Source of the DNA: CAZQBY01 sp964592405 [NCBI: uncultured archaeon]
GTDB taxonomy: Archaea > Altiarchaeota > Altiarchaeia > JAFGQM01
Reading direction: 5' to 3'
Length of the DNA stretch: 64,000 nucleotides
Assembly (NCBI GenBank): GCA_964592405.1
Contig: CAZQBY010000007.1
Coordinates: 1-64,000, forward strand
Shown here: positions 27,045 to 35,559 of the stretch, piece by piece
Layout of the letters: each line of letters starts with the position of its first letter
How positions within the stretch are numbered: the stretch's first letter is position 1
Position numbers and translations under genes: made by a program
The notes under the pieces: model-generated
The model's input: only the letters and a program-made list of their open reading frames with translations
Databases searched by the model: none
What the model was told of the DNA's origin: nothing

Positions 27045-28112
27045 ATGGATGACGTTGACAGGCTGAAGAAATTTGTGAAGGAGAAGTTTGCGTGCATTCA
27101 GACGGCTCCCTCAATACGAACTGCTTTAGGTGAGGCCTTTGGTATGAAACCGGGTGAGCTCGTTGGGGGGAGAGTCGTTGCAGCACTTCATCTTCTTGGA
27201 TTCAAGCGCGTCTTTGAGACGGACTTCGGAGCTGAGATCAGGGTGATGGAGGAATCGGCTGAACTCAAATGGCGCCTAGACAAGGGAGGGGAACTACCAA
27301 TGATGACATCCTGCTGTCCCTCATGGGTCAATCTGTGCGTTAAGAAGTATCCGGATATAGTCCACCACCTCTCAACCTGCATGTCGCCTATGGAGATGGT
27401 CAGCTCGCTGGCCAAGAACTACTTGGTTTATGAGAGGAAGTTTGGTGACATAAGCATCAGCGCAGTCATGCCCTGCTTTGCAAAGAAGCTGGAGGCTCAG
27501 AGAGGCCATACCGATGGGGTAATAACAGCAATGGAACTAGTCGGCTGGATGAAGGAAGAAGGCATTAATCTGCCGGATCTGAAAAACGGCTTTTATGACG
27601 CTCCCTTCGGCATGACATCATCTGCAGGAACAATATATGCCTCGACTGGAGGGGTGGCGGAAGCCACACTGAGGACGTTTGCAGCTCTCTACGGCGACAC
27701 TTGTCCCGGCGAACACCTATATGAGGAGAAAATAATTGCAGATGGCACACGGGAAAAGACACTCAAATGTGGAGAATACACCATCAAAGTGGCTATGGTG
27801 GAGGGAGTAAATGCTATTCAGGACTTCTGCCAAGGGATAAGGGATGGGAAATATCATGATTTCCATTTGGTGGAGATGATGTTCTGTCATGGCGGTTGCG
27901 TGGGCGGGCCGGGCATGCCCAATGCCGGTAATGATGCTTTTATAACCAGAAGGATACGCGCGCTAAGGAGATATGATGATAATGCGGTTCTTAGATCGGC
28001 CCATGAAAATCCTCTGGTTCAGGAGTTGTATAAGAACTATATTGGCAAACCTTTTAGCAAAAAATCCAGGAAGATCCTTCATGTAAAAGATTTTAAATCC
28101 ATGTGGTTCTAA
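27045..28112 (+). CDS. Minimal [FeFe]-hydrogenase, catalytic H-domain only
   Basis: A 355-residue iron hydrogenase made of only the H-cluster domain and the small-subunit-like tail. The three signatures are present: TSCCPSW (C90 proton-relay position, C91 ligand), MPCFAKKLEA (C144) and EMMFCHGGCVGG (C281, C285); APSIR at 21-25 is the conserved pocket segment. The tail (RALRRYDDNAVLRSAHENP, then LHVKDF) matches the small-subunit domain. No accessory Fe-S ferredoxin domain precedes it, unlike typical 400-600-residue enzymes. L3 ends GGPGMP rather than GGGQP. HydE, HydF and HydG maturases are not in this window. Should catalyse proton reduction or H2 oxidation with an external ferredoxin; direction is unknown. 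Confidence 0.92.
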   Translation: MDDVDRLKKFVKEKFACIQTAPSIRTALGEAFGMKPGELVGGRVVAALHLLGFKRVFETDFGAEIRVMEESAELKWRLDKGGELPMMTSCCPSWVNLCVKKYPDIVHHLSTCMSPMEMVSSLAKNYLVYERKFGDISISAVMPCFAKKLEAQRGHTDGVITAMELVGWMKEEGINLPDLKNGFYDAPFGMTSSAGTIYASTGGVAEATLRTFAALYGDTCPGEHLYEEKIIADGTREKTLKCGEYTIKVAMVEGVNAIQDFCQGIRDGKYHDFHLVEMMFCHGGCVGGPGMPNAGNDAFITRRIRALRRYDDNAVLRSAHENPLVQELYKNYIGKPFSKKSRKILHVKDFKSMWF

Positions 28113-28130
28113 AATTGAGGCCCTATTGAA

Positions 28131-28700
28131 ATGACACTCCAAAACGTGGACAGGAATGAGAATGTTGGAGCCTACATAGCTAGATACTCATATGAGACTT
28201 TGCGACTTTACGCCTATCTCCTCATCGGCTTTCTTGTACCATTTACCCTAGGTCATCCACAGGAGCTTGTTGGGATCATAGTAAATGCTACACTCATTCT
28301 TGGAGCGATTGAAATTGGCCCGGTCTGGAGGGTTGCGCCCCTTCTCTTTGCGCCCAGTCTGGGGGTCCTTGCACGTGGCCTTATCTTTGGGCCCTTCACA
28401 CCGTTTCTAATCATAATGCTGCCATTCATCTGGACTGGAAACGCGATATTGGTGTTTGGGTTCCGTGAGCTCTACAGGAAGAGGAGAATAAACTATGGAA
28501 TAACCCTAGGGATATCGGCCCTAGTGAAGTCAGGATTCCTGTTCCTGAGCGCATTTGTCTTGGTGTCGGCGTCCATACTCCCGGTTTTGTTTCTTACGGC
28601 AATGGGGATAACCCAACTGTTCACAGCCTTGACTGGCGGAGTACTGGCCTTCGGGCTGCACAAGTCAGGAATCACGAGGCTGGGGGGGTTTGATAGTTAA
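28131..28700 (+). CDS. Membrane protein paired with [FeFe]-hydrogenase
   Basis: A 189-residue protein with five to six membrane helices, 18 bases downstream of the hydrogenase. The segments VGIIVNATLILGA, PSLGVLARGLIFGPF and PFIWTGNAILVFGFRELY recall a membrane family found beside [FeFe]-hydrogenases in anaerobic bacteria, sometimes listed simply as iron hydrogenase; I recall this from memory and cannot check it. It has no Fe-S or heme motif. It may anchor or partner the hydrogenase, or resemble small-molecule (ECF S-component-like) carriers. Cotranscription is likely from the spacing. Confidence 0.7.
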   Translation: MTLQNVDRNENVGAYIARYSYETLRLYAYLLIGFLVPFTLGHPQELVGIIVNATLILGAIEIGPVWRVAPLLFAPSLGVLARGLIFGPFTPFLIIMLPFIWTGNAILVFGFRELYRKRRINYGITLGISALVKSGFLFLSAFVLVSASILPVLFLTAMGITQLFTALTGGVLAFGLHKSGITRLGGFDS

Positions 28701-28777
28701 AACTGTGTTATATATAGCGGCATTGTCTAATTGGTAGGTAGTAATCGCTCTAATCCTCTTAAATCGGCATATTCAAA

Positions 28778-28971
28778 ATGGACAAGTATAAGTGCGCTGT
28801 GTGCGGGTACATATACGATCCTGCGAAGGGGCCCCGATTCGGGGGTGGCCCTAGGGACTGCTTTTGAGGACATACCCGACGACTGGGTGTCCCAGAGAGA
28901 AAGACCTTAAGGCCGTTGACAGGCTAGCGCACAAGATTGCCGAAAAGCATAAGGATAACAAAATAAAATAA
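28778..28971 (+). pseudogene. Frame-damaged rubredoxin
   Basis: Starts with a normal rubredoxin N-terminus (MDKYKCAVCGYIYDPAKG) including the first Cys pair. Two bases seem missing after the AAG GGG codons; the continuation GVALGTAFEDIPDDWV is in another frame. The second Cys pair (CPxCG) is lost: the DNA reads through a further gap to a lysine-rich helical tail (KDLKAVDRLAHKIAEK) in yet another frame. As written, the first frame stops after 30 residues. It could be genuine decay or assembly error in a metagenomic sequence. Its neighbours are rubrerythrin and superoxide reductase, where a rubredoxin would normally donate electrons. Confidence 0.8.
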
Positions 28972-28979
28972 GGAAATGA

Positions 28980-29576
28980 ATGGGTGAGAAGATGGACGAG
29001 ACTATACAAAACCTTGCGAAGGCATTCATAGGCGAGAGCCAGGCGAGGAACAGGTACACAATATATGCGAAGATAGCGAAGAAGGAAGGCTACGAGCAGA
29101 TATCTGAGATATTTCTGCTCACGGCCGACAACGAGCGGGAGCATGCCAAGTGGCTCTTCAGGCTGATAAACAAGCTGAAGGAGAAGAGCGGTAAGGAGTG
29201 GGACCCGATAACTGTGGAGGCTGAGGCGCCTACCACACTAGGCACCACTGCTGAGAACCTGAAGGCCGCAATCGCCGGCGAGCACTACGAGAACACGGAG
29301 ATGTATCCGGATTTCGCGGCCATTGCCGAAAAGGAGGGGTTGGATGGAATCGCACATCGCCTGAGGGCCATCTCAAAGGCGGAAGAGCACCATGAAGAGC
29401 GCTATAAGAGGCTGCTGGAGCAGGTGGAGGGCAAGACCGTCTTCAAGAAGGGCAAGAAGGTCCGGTGGGTCTGCAGGAAATGCGGCTACGTGCATGAAGG
29501 CGAAGAGCCGCCTGAGAAATGCCCGTCCTGCGACCATCCGAGGGAGTACTTCGAGCTGAAGTGCGAATGCTACTGA
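28980..29576 (+). CDS. Rubrerythrin
   Basis: A peroxide-reducing diiron protein. Residues 1-150 are the ferritin-like four-helix domain with the iron ligands in FIGESQARNRY, ADNEREHAKWL, AGEHYENTEMY and SKAEEHHEERY. Residues 155-198 are a rubredoxin-like domain with CRKCGYVHEG and CPSCDHP. Length 198 is normal. An ATG at 28992 is an alternative start. It heads an operon-like run with a 47-residue zinc/iron protein, the damaged reductase and superoxide reductase; GC is higher than in the hydrogenase region to its left. Confidence 0.95.
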   Translation: MGEKMDETIQNLAKAFIGESQARNRYTIYAKIAKKEGYEQISEIFLLTADNEREHAKWLFRLINKLKEKSGKEWDPITVEAEAPTTLGTTAENLKAAIAGEHYENTEMYPDFAAIAEKEGLDGIAHRLRAISKAEEHHEERYKRLLEQVEGKTVFKKGKKVRWVCRKCGYVHEGEEPPEKCPSCDHPREYFELKCECY

Positions 29577-29577
29577 G

Positions 29578-29721
29578 ATGGAAAAGAAATACTGGCGCTG
29601 CACGGTCTGCAACGACATCCACGGGGGTGTGGCTCCCCCGGAGCACTGCCCCACGTGCCATGTCGACAACGCGTACGTTGAGATAGAGGAGAAGGAAGCC
29701 AAAAAGGTGCTGGGACTATGA
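29578..29721 (+). CDS. Rubredoxin-like 47-residue protein
   Basis: A short gene with the metal-binding pattern CTVCNDIHGG and CPTCHVDN, that is two CxxC pairs 13 residues apart, as in the C-terminal domain of rubrerythrin. It begins two bases after the rubrerythrin stop and its own stop overlaps the next start (ATGA). Likely binds a single iron or zinc and passes electrons in the same pathway. The tail is Lys/Glu-rich. Confidence comes from the tight spacing and the clean motif. Confidence 0.85.
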   Translation: MEKKYWRCTVCNDIHGGVAPPEHCPTCHVDNAYVEIEEKEAKKVLGL

Positions 29722-29983
29722 AACCGGAAGAGCTGATAAAAGTCTGGGAAAGGTTTGTCGAGAAGAATGACTTCAAGCTTAACCCGGACAAGAGGTTCGT
29801 CGAATCGATCTGCGAGGGCGTGCTGGGCAACGAGAAGGGGTACGGCCTCAAGCTCTGCCCGTGCAGGCTGAGGGACGGAACAAAGAAGCGCGATCTTGAG
29901 CTGATATGGCCTTGCAACTTCAAGACGCACGACACTTGGAAGACGGAGGCAGGTGCTGGTGTGGTTTGTTCATAAAGAGGTGA
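29718..29983 (+). pseudogene. Frame-damaged ferredoxin-thioredoxin reductase catalytic subunit
   Basis: The reading frame carries the FTR beta pattern: LCPCRLRDG (C47, C49), then the position of the second CPC reads WPC (W64), and the frame runs into GVVCS. In the frame reached by one missing G near 29948, the DNA encodes [11 protein letters not shown] and a stop at 29981-29983, exactly the missing third motif. So two defects, one frameshift and one Cys-to-Trp change, hit a [4Fe-4S] ligand and the redox pair. Real decay or sequencing error are both possible; the intact part and the correct alternative frame make the origin clear. Confidence 0.82.
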
Positions 29984-29988
29984 TTCAA

Positions 29989-30369
29989 ATGACAAGAGTG
30001 AAACAAATATACAGATGTAACATTTGTGGCAATATCGTGGAGGTTCTACACGCAGGGGCTGGCGAGCTGGTCTGCTGCGGACAGCCGATGCAGCTCATGG
30101 AGGAGCAGACCGCAGACTATAAAACCGAGAAGCACGTCCCGGTCATAGAGAAGACTGCCAAGGGTGTGAAGGTTAAGGTAGGCTCGGTGCCGCACCCAAT
30201 GGAAGACGAACATTACATAGAATGGATAGAAGTCATTGCAGGGGGAGAGTCATACAGGGAGTTTCTGAGCCCGGGCGACAAGCCGGAGGCGGAGTTCTGT
30301 ATCCCGTTTGAGAAGATAACCAAAGCTAGGGAATACTGCAACATCCACAGGCTCTGGGCCACGGAATAG
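29989..30369 (+). CDS. Desulfoferrodoxin-type superoxide reductase
   Basis: Reduces superoxide to peroxide without making oxygen. The 126 residues have an N-terminal desulforedoxin centre (C10, C13, C29, C30) and the catalytic iron site ligands H49, H69, H75, H120 and C117 (segments [20 protein letters not shown] and YCNIHRLW). This two-centre form is class I-like. The ATG at 29989 follows AGAGGTG; the frame is open 12 codons further but reads from the damaged upstream gene. It completes the anaerobe-style oxygen-defence set with rubrerythrin. Confidence 0.95.
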   Translation: MTRVKQIYRCNICGNIVEVLHAGAGELVCCGQPMQLMEEQTADYKTEKHVPVIEKTAKGVKVKVGSVPHPMEDEHYIEWIEVIAGGESYREFLSPGDKPEAEFCIPFEKITKAREYCNIHRLWATE

Positions 30370-30519
30370 GCACGTCCTCTTTTTACCCCCAGTTTCTTGG
30401 TTATCTTTGATTATGAGGATTTAGTTGCTAGTATTTGAGAACAGATTTTGTTATTTCTCTGCCACAACTATTGGCAGTTCGAAGATTAACCCTTTTTAAC
30501 CTACAAAGCTGGAAATAAT

Positions 30520-31044
30520 ATGATGTTGGAGGCAAGTCTGGAGCTGAACAAAGCCCTGAAGGGGTTTTTAGAGGTTTCCGAGTCGCTCGGGAAGCTTGAG
30601 AGGCCAAAGGTATGTACATTAGAGCCTGGGGCTAAGATAAAGGCATGCTCAGGATTTATGAAGATATATGAGCTCTGTGTCAGGGTGGATGAAACCTTAA
30701 GAGATATGATCAGACACAAGGATAGTGATGAGGTGAAACACAGCTTTGAGCGCGCAAGGGAGCTGATTGAGAATTTGACAGAAGCAGTCTCCTCTCTGAG
30801 TGATCGGGAGAGGCGTATGCTCTTGACATACATGCATCAGGAGTTCTTCCAGTATGGGAAGCACATAAAGAAACTGTTGAGTGGCCGGCCCGCCAGCAGG
30901 ATATGGGGTGAAAAGGATTTTGTACGCATATCAAAGGACTTCTCAATGGCTGTAGAGGCTTTGAGGAAATCGGCAGCATTCGTGCTGCTTATAATAGCGG
31001 CGCCAGAGAAGAGCCGGGAGGAGATAGGAAGGCTCATCTGCTAG
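30520..31044 (+). CDS. Helical protein of unknown function
   Basis: A 174-residue protein I do not recognise. It is almost all helix with a heptad-like pattern, few aromatic residues and three scattered cysteines (KVCTLEP, IKACSGF, YELCVRV) in the first 55 residues. A hydrophobic FVLLIIAA segment near the C-terminus is too short for a sure membrane helix. No enzymatic motif is seen. It stands alone after a 150-base AT-rich gap and overlaps the convergent dehydrogenase by four bases. Confidence 0.6.
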   Translation: MMLEASLELNKALKGFLEVSESLGKLERPKVCTLEPGAKIKACSGFMKIYELCVRVDETLRDMIRHKDSDEVKHSFERARELIENLTEAVSSLSDRERRMLLTYMHQEFFQYGKHIKKLLSGRPASRIWGEKDFVRISKDFSMAVEALRKSAAFVLLIIAAPEKSREEIGRLIC

Positions 31045-32060
31045 GAATCTGGTTTTAGGATAACCTTTATCGACTCCTTGGCCTCTGCCACAAGCTTGAA
31101 GCCCTCTTGAGCATCTTGCAGTGGAAGGATGTGCGTTATCAGGTCATCAACCTGTATCCTCCTGTTCTTAATAAGTTTCAAGGCCTCCTCCAGATCTCTC
31201 GGGGCTGCGCCGTAGGACGTGATTACCGCGATCTCATTCCTCCAGAAGTCGTTGACGGGGATGCTGACATCGGCGCCCGGCTCCGGGACCGCGAAGAAGA
31301 GGATTGTGCCGCCCCTGTCCGCAGACTCCAGAGCCTGCTTGACTGCCGAAAGGGCCCCGGTGCAGAGGATGACCTTGTCGGCCAGGCGCCCGCCATTGGC
31401 CTCCTTAAGCTTCTCTGTAGTGTAACTCTTTGCGTCTATCACAGCGTCTGCGCCAAACTCCTTAGCTTTGCGCAGTCGCCATTCGTTGATGTCAGTGGCT
31501 ATGACCCTCGCGCCCTTGGCCTTCGCCAGCTTGACGTGCAGCAGCCCGGCGATGCCGCTTCCCAGGACAAGGGCCGTCTGGCCTTTCCCAAGCTGCGCAA
31601 TCCGGTGGCCCCTGGCTACGCACGCAAGGGGCTCTATGAGCGTGCCCTCCTCATAGGACATATCATCGGGCAAGATATAGACGCCCTTCTCGACGTTTAT
31701 TTTGGGGATGCGCACGTACTCGGCGAAGCCGCCCGGCTCGAAGTTGGTGGTGTGGAGGGTCTCGCAGGCAGTTTCATGACCTCCTCTGCAGTATCGGCAC
31801 ACTCCGCATGGAACGTGGTGGGAGACGAAGACGCGTTGGCCTGCCTCATACGGGCAGCCATCACCAACCTCCACTATCTCGCCGGTAGCTTCATGGCCCA
31901 AAACAAGGGGAGCCTTTTTGATGCGGTACCATTCCATAACATCAGAGCCACATATTCCACAGGCCCTGACCCTGAGCAGGAACTCACCCTTCCCAACTCT
32001 GGGTTTTGGCATCTCTTCTATGCGGACGTCGTCGTTCCGGTAGTAGACTGCTGCGCGCAT
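31041..32060 (-). CDS. Zinc-dependent medium-chain alcohol/polyol dehydrogenase
   Basis: A member of the MDR superfamily. The ATG at 32060 gives 339 residues beginning [16 protein letters not shown]; an earlier in-frame ATG at 32135 would overlap the aldolase and adds a non-family stretch. Zinc residues are seen in CGICGSD and GHEATGEI; the structural zinc loop is [15 protein letters not shown]. The Rossmann motif is [11 protein letters not shown]. Sorbitol/threonine dehydrogenase-like enzymes are closest. Substrate cannot be named; the aldolase genes nearby hint at sugar or ketose chemistry. Confidence 0.88.
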   Translation of the reverse strand: MRAAVYYRNDDVRIEEMPKPRVGKGEFLLRVRACGICGSDVMEWYRIKKAPLVLGHEATGEIVEVGDGCPYEAGQRVFVSHHVPCGVCRYCRGGHETACETLHTTNFEPGGFAEYVRIPKINVEKGVYILPDDMSYEEGTLIEPLACVARGHRIAQLGKGQTALVLGSGIAGLLHVKLAKAKGARVIATDINEWRLRKAKEFGADAVIDAKSYTTEKLKEANGGRLADKVILCTGALSAVKQALESADRGGTILFFAVPEPGADVSIPVNDFWRNEIAVITSYGAAPRDLEEALKLIKNRRIQVDDLITHILPLQDAQEGFKLVAEAKESIKVILKPDS

Positions 32061-32109
32061 TTGGGTTCCCGGTTTTCTGTTTTTGGTTCTCGTTGTTCTG
32101 CCCCGGTCC

Positions 32110-32952
32110 TCAGACCTTCTTGGCGTCCTGCTCATCCTGCCCCTCGAGCTTCTTGGTAGGTCCGCGGCCCGCTCTCTTCAGACTATTAAACAGTTGTAGC
32201 GCCTCTTTCGGTGTTGCATCCTCATGTATGAGTGCGCGCACCGCCTGTATCATGGCCACCGGGTCCTCTGACTGGAAGATGTTTCTCCCCATATCCACGC
32301 CTATGGCACCTGCCTGTATGGCATTATAAGCCATAGTCAGTGCATCCAGTTCAGCTATCTTCTTGCCACCCGCCATTACAATCGGGGCAGGACAGCTGTC
32401 AACAACTCTCTCAAACCCGTCACAATAATAGGTTTTTACAAGGTGTGCCCCATGTTCTGCGGCCATTCTGCAGGCTAGGCTGAGATATCTCGAATCTCTT
32501 GTCATATCCTTTCCCACAGCCGTTACGGCCATCGCAACCATTCCATATCTCTCACATTCATCCACCCATCTGGAGAAGTCAAGAATGGTGTCTCTCTCCC
32601 AAGGCATACCCACTGTAATGGAATACCCTATACCAACGGCATTGAGACGGATGACATCCTCTATTGATATTGTGATGCCTTCATGGAGTAGCTCCGGTCC
32701 GACTATACTGGTTCCCCCGGATGCGCGTAGCATGACCGGGACATTTGTCTTGGGATCCACACAGCTGCGAAGCATACCGCGGGTGCAGAAGAGCGTGTCG
32801 CAATACGGCAACAGGGGCTCAACTGCAGTCCTGAAGTTTTCCAATCCTGTGGTTGGTCCCAAGAAGTAGCCATGGTCCACAGCCAGCATCAGCGTCCTTC
32901 CCGTTTTGGGTTTTATTATCTTGGACAATCGATTTCGCATTCCCCAATCCAT
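32110..32952 (-). CDS. Class I aldolase of the DhnA/LsrF family
   Basis: A Schiff-base TIM-barrel enzyme. The 280 residues resemble LsrF more than archaeal FBP aldolase: the opening [36 protein letters not shown] and the lysine in [12 protein letters not shown] are shared, as is [16 protein letters not shown]. Archaeal relatives include enzymes of aromatic amino acid (ADH synthase) and fructose-bisphosphate pathways, so the substrate stays open. Translation can also begin at a GTG three codons upstream. It is 49 bases upstream of the dehydrogenase, on the same strand. Confidence 0.85.
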   Translation of the reverse strand: MDWGMRNRLSKIIKPKTGRTLMLAVDHGYFLGPTTGLENFRTAVEPLLPYCDTLFCTRGMLRSCVDPKTNVPVMLRASGGTSIVGPELLHEGITISIEDVIRLNAVGIGYSITVGMPWERDTILDFSRWVDECERYGMVAMAVTAVGKDMTRDSRYLSLACRMAAEHGAHLVKTYYCDGFERVVDSCPAPIVMAGGKKIAELDALTMAYNAIQAGAIGVDMGRNIFQSEDPVAMIQAVRALIHEDATPKEALQLFNSLKRAGRGPTKKLEGQDEQDAKKV

Positions 32953-32994
32953 CTTTATCACATAGTTTAATATCCCGCTTTTACTCTAATGGTT

Positions 32995-33207
32995 TCATTT
33001 CAAAGGCCTTACAATTTCATAACCCTTGTCTATGAGCCAGTGATGAAATTCGTATGTGGTGTGAACACAATACTTCTTGCAGATGCTACGTATCCTCTCG
33101 TAGTCATCAGAATCCTTCTTGTATTTGTCCAGCTCTATTTGGATTGGGCATGAGATATCTCTGCAATATTCCCGCCTCTGGTAATCTGCATACCCCTCTA
33201 TGGACAT
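32995..33207 (-). CDS. Small Cys-containing protein, conserved but unnamed
   Basis: A 70-residue protein starting MSIEGYADYQRREYCRDI. It has four cysteines in two pairs (YCRDISC and SICKKYC), then a basic TTYEFHHWLIDKGYEIVRP end. The pairs suggest a metal or disulfide site. I believe similar short proteins occur in other anaerobes but cannot name a family. An ATG five codons earlier is possible. It sits between two aldolase genes on the same strand. Confidence 0.65.
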   Translation of the reverse strand: MSIEGYADYQRREYCRDISCPIQIELDKYKKDSDDYERIRSICKKYCVHTTYEFHHWLIDKGYEIVRPLK

Positions 33208-33264
33208 TGTAGAAAAGAGCACTATAATTGCCTTTATAGCATAAAAAATTACCTGACAGACTAT

Positions 33265-33825
33265 CTACCTGACGGACTCAACGGCCTTTTCAATTCTTCT
33301 ATGACATGTTTTGAGATTCCTACCGATGACAAGGACGCCATGTTCTTTCAATACTATGAGTCTTCTCCTCTTAAGAGCTTTGATGGCAGAAAGGGCCAGC
33401 TCCAGCGTGCCATATGGGTGGTGTCCACCTGTTTCAACAAACTGGTCATGTTTTGAAAGTATCTCCACATCGTGGAAATGGACTACTGCACCGATCCTTG
33501 GAAAGGTCTCATATATAAGCCAGTGCATCATTGTTTCTGATGAGGGTAGCATTCTGCCAACGGCCCTTACCAACCCTACATCCTCATCTACTCCGGTTAC
33601 AAGAACCAGATCCCCGGCACGTATCCGACTCATGTCCTTGCCACTGGGTGTTATGACAATACCGTCTTTGACCCTCACACTAACATTACCGTTGTTGCTG
33701 TCCAGCAGTTTTCGCTTTCCAAGTCTGCTGAGCTCCTCCAGTATCTCCCTGCGCTCTTTTTCATAGCCGAAATCTACTCCTTCAAAGAGGACCTTGAACT
33801 TCACACCAGTGTATGCTTCTGTCAT
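33265..33825 (-). CDS. Class II aldolase/adducin family protein
   Basis: A 187-residue zinc aldolase domain similar to fuculose-1-phosphate aldolase. Conserved parts are NNGNVSVRV, TPSGKDMSRI, LPSSETMMHWLIY, the zinc histidines in VVHFHDVEI and the ligand/catalytic region LKEHGVLVIGR. The ATG at 33825 is taken; longer starts reach back into the divergent upstream gene. Sugar-phosphate substrate is unknown; ribulose- or methylthioribulose-phosphate aldolases are possible, the latter interesting given mtnA in the same window. Confidence 0.82.
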   Translation of the reverse strand: MTEAYTGVKFKVLFEGVDFGYEKERREILEELSRLGKRKLLDSNNGNVSVRVKDGIVITPSGKDMSRIRAGDLVLVTGVDEDVGLVRAVGRMLPSSETMMHWLIYETFPRIGAVVHFHDVEILSKHDQFVETGGHHPYGTLELALSAIKALKRRRLIVLKEHGVLVIGRNLKTCHRRIEKAVESVR

Positions 33826-33918
33826 TATCTCGTTATTCCATACCTTATTTACAGATTGTAGTTTTTTACATGCCTCCATTAAAATAACCTGCTGGGCAAT
33901 TGGGATTTTGGGTAGCAG

Positions 33919-34620
33919 ATGGACCCTGCTGAGAAAGAAAAGCTCAAGAGGGAGCTTAAGAAGTTGCGCAAGAGGAATATGGAGAGTAAGAAGGGTAGAA
34001 AGAGTGTTAATCTCCACCTCCTGTTACTTATAATAGTCCTTCTGATAGCCCTTGTGGCAGCCACATTCTATTTCTTCTGGAAGCATAACATACTTGTAGA
34101 AGAGAATGCCAAAAGGCTTAGGATGGCCTCCAGCAGAGAAGGTGAGCTGGGGAAATGCCTTAATGACTTGGAGAATGCCCGCAAGGAGATGGATGCGCTC
34201 ATGGAAGAACTTAACATAAGCTCAGCATCAAGGACATCACTCAGCATACTCTACCAGAACCTATCTGCCATAAAGGCATCATTAGAGGAAAGCCTCTCCA
34301 CAACTGAAAGCAGTCTGGGAGAATGCAAGCTTCAGCTTGAAGAATCCAGAAATGAGTTGGAGGACACTATAGAAGAGCTAAATGATTACATAATACAGTT
34401 CAACTTAAAAGTACGGGAGCTCCAAAGAACAAAGGACGAATTGGACAATCTCAAGGAGGAAAGAAATGAACTGCAGGACCAGGTGGATGATTTGAACGAC
34501 CGGATTCAGGAGTTGGAAGATGATCTGACAGACGCAAGAGCAACTATTGAAGATCTACAAAATCAGCTTCAGAATCTCCAGACCTGCGTTCAGGAGAACG
34601 ACTGTGCTGCCTGTATATAA
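33919..34620 (+). CDS. Single-pass membrane protein with long coiled coil
   Basis: 233 residues: a basic N-terminus (LKRELKKLRKRNMESKKGRK), one membrane helix at about 31-54, and an almost continuous coiled coil of 160 residues rich in Glu, Leu, Asn and Asp. It ends with a cysteine cluster (CVQENDCAACI). The topology suggests the coiled coil lies outside. It heads the operon: the next gene starts two bases after its stop. No enzymatic motif. It may be a scaffold or tether for the MoxR/VWA assembly, which is inference. Confidence 0.75.
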   Translation: MDPAEKEKLKRELKKLRKRNMESKKGRKSVNLHLLLLIIVLLIALVAATFYFFWKHNILVEENAKRLRMASSREGELGKCLNDLENARKEMDALMEELNISSASRTSLSILYQNLSAIKASLEESLSTTESSLGECKLQLEESRNELEDTIEELNDYIIQFNLKVRELQRTKDELDNLKEERNELQDQVDDLNDRIQELEDDLTDARATIEDLQNQLQNLQTCVQENDCAACI

Positions 34621-34622
34621 AC

Positions 34623-35456
34623 ATGAACGATTTTGAGAGAAAGATCAGCAGGATCCGTATGAGGATGGGGAAAATTAACCTATTCCGCTATACTGTGATG
34701 TTCATAACCCTGCTTCTCCTCAACTCTCTGCTACTGTTTCTTGCAGGAATCTGGATTTACGCCTCCCTCTTTCCTGCACTGATTATTGTAATGATTATAT
34801 ACCTTCTAGAGAAGAGACATGTAGATCCCCTGATTAAGATGGAAGAGGGAAATCCTGCTCTTGAGGAAAGACTCAGAGCCGCCTACGACAATCGGGGGAG
34901 GGACAATGTCATAGTACATAGTCTGATAAGAGAGGTGAATTGTGAGCTTAATGACTTAGATGAGGAAGCGTTCATCAACATGAGGCGTGTCAGCACATAT
35001 GTTGGCGTTTCTGTTGTGGTCGTGTTCATCCTCTTATCCCTCTTGTTTACGGGCTTTAAAGGATTTAGCCTTGGCGCCCTTCTTGGCAGTGGTGGAGGAG
35101 GGGGTGGCGATGGTATGACCGGCGAAGGTTCTGGTACAGGTCAGGGAGGTGGTGGACTTTCCGGTCAGGGTGAAACACAATCCTCAGAGGAGACCAGCAT
35201 TGGACAGGGTCCGCCAAAAGACATCTATGGGGAACCATCAATAGCCCGGATAGAAGGGCAGGATCTGGAACTGGAGATGCACCCGGAGTATGGTGAATAT
35301 GGAGACTTTGACATGGATGGGAGTACAGACAGGGTTGAGGAAATACGAAGTGGTTTTATACAGGGCACAGCCACTGAGAGTTACACGGAGAACATTCCGA
35401 TGGAGCTTGAAAGTATGGTAAGAAAATACTTTGAGAAGCTGACGGAGGAGGGGTGA
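34623..35456 (+). CDS. Membrane protein with Gly-rich segment (Bat-operon partner)
   Basis: 277 residues with helices near 23-43, 46-65 and 125-147, then a glycine/serine/glutamine-rich stretch (about 150-195) and an acidic C-terminal domain (LELEMHPEYGEYGDFDMDG). I recall similar proteins lying before MoxR genes in other archaea, sometimes as an unnamed DUF, but cannot verify. The Gly-rich linker is probably disordered. It is cotranscribed with the coiled-coil gene. Function unknown. Confidence 0.7.
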   Translation: MNDFERKISRIRMRMGKINLFRYTVMFITLLLLNSLLLFLAGIWIYASLFPALIIVMIIYLLEKRHVDPLIKMEEGNPALEERLRAAYDNRGRDNVIVHSLIREVNCELNDLDEEAFINMRRVSTYVGVSVVVVFILLSLLFTGFKGFSLGALLGSGGGGGGDGMTGEGSGTGQGGGGLSGQGETQSSEETSIGQGPPKDIYGEPSIARIEGQDLELEMHPEYGEYGDFDMDGSTDRVEEIRSGFIQGTATESYTENIPMELESMVRKYFEKLTEEG

Positions 35457-35528
35457 CTGAGTATTTGTGGAGTGCCAAAATTTCTGATAATCCTTCGAAA
35501 AAAACCGTCTATCAGGGATACGGATATT

Positions 35529-35540
35529 CGATTTATATGC
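35529..35540 (+). promoter_or_regulatory. TATA-like element upstream of moxR
   Basis: The stretch cgatttatatgc is 20-31 bases before the moxR ATG, which would give a leaderless transcript. A good archaeal match by sequence and spacing; not experimentally known. Confidence 0.5.
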
Positions 35541-35559
35541 GCTCACGTATTATTTAAGC

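Noticed and set aside
28131-28700. ECF transporter S component
   Set aside because: Size and helices are similar, but no binding-loop motif or energising module is nearby.
28715-28770. tRNA-like start (gcggcattgtctaattggtagg) before the rubredoxin remnant
   Set aside because: The D-loop-like part is suggestive, but no anticodon arm, T arm or matching acceptor strand follows.
31107-32159. Plus-strand open frame of 350 codons opposite the dehydrogenase
   Set aside because: No motifs; opposite strand has complete zinc dehydrogenase signatures.
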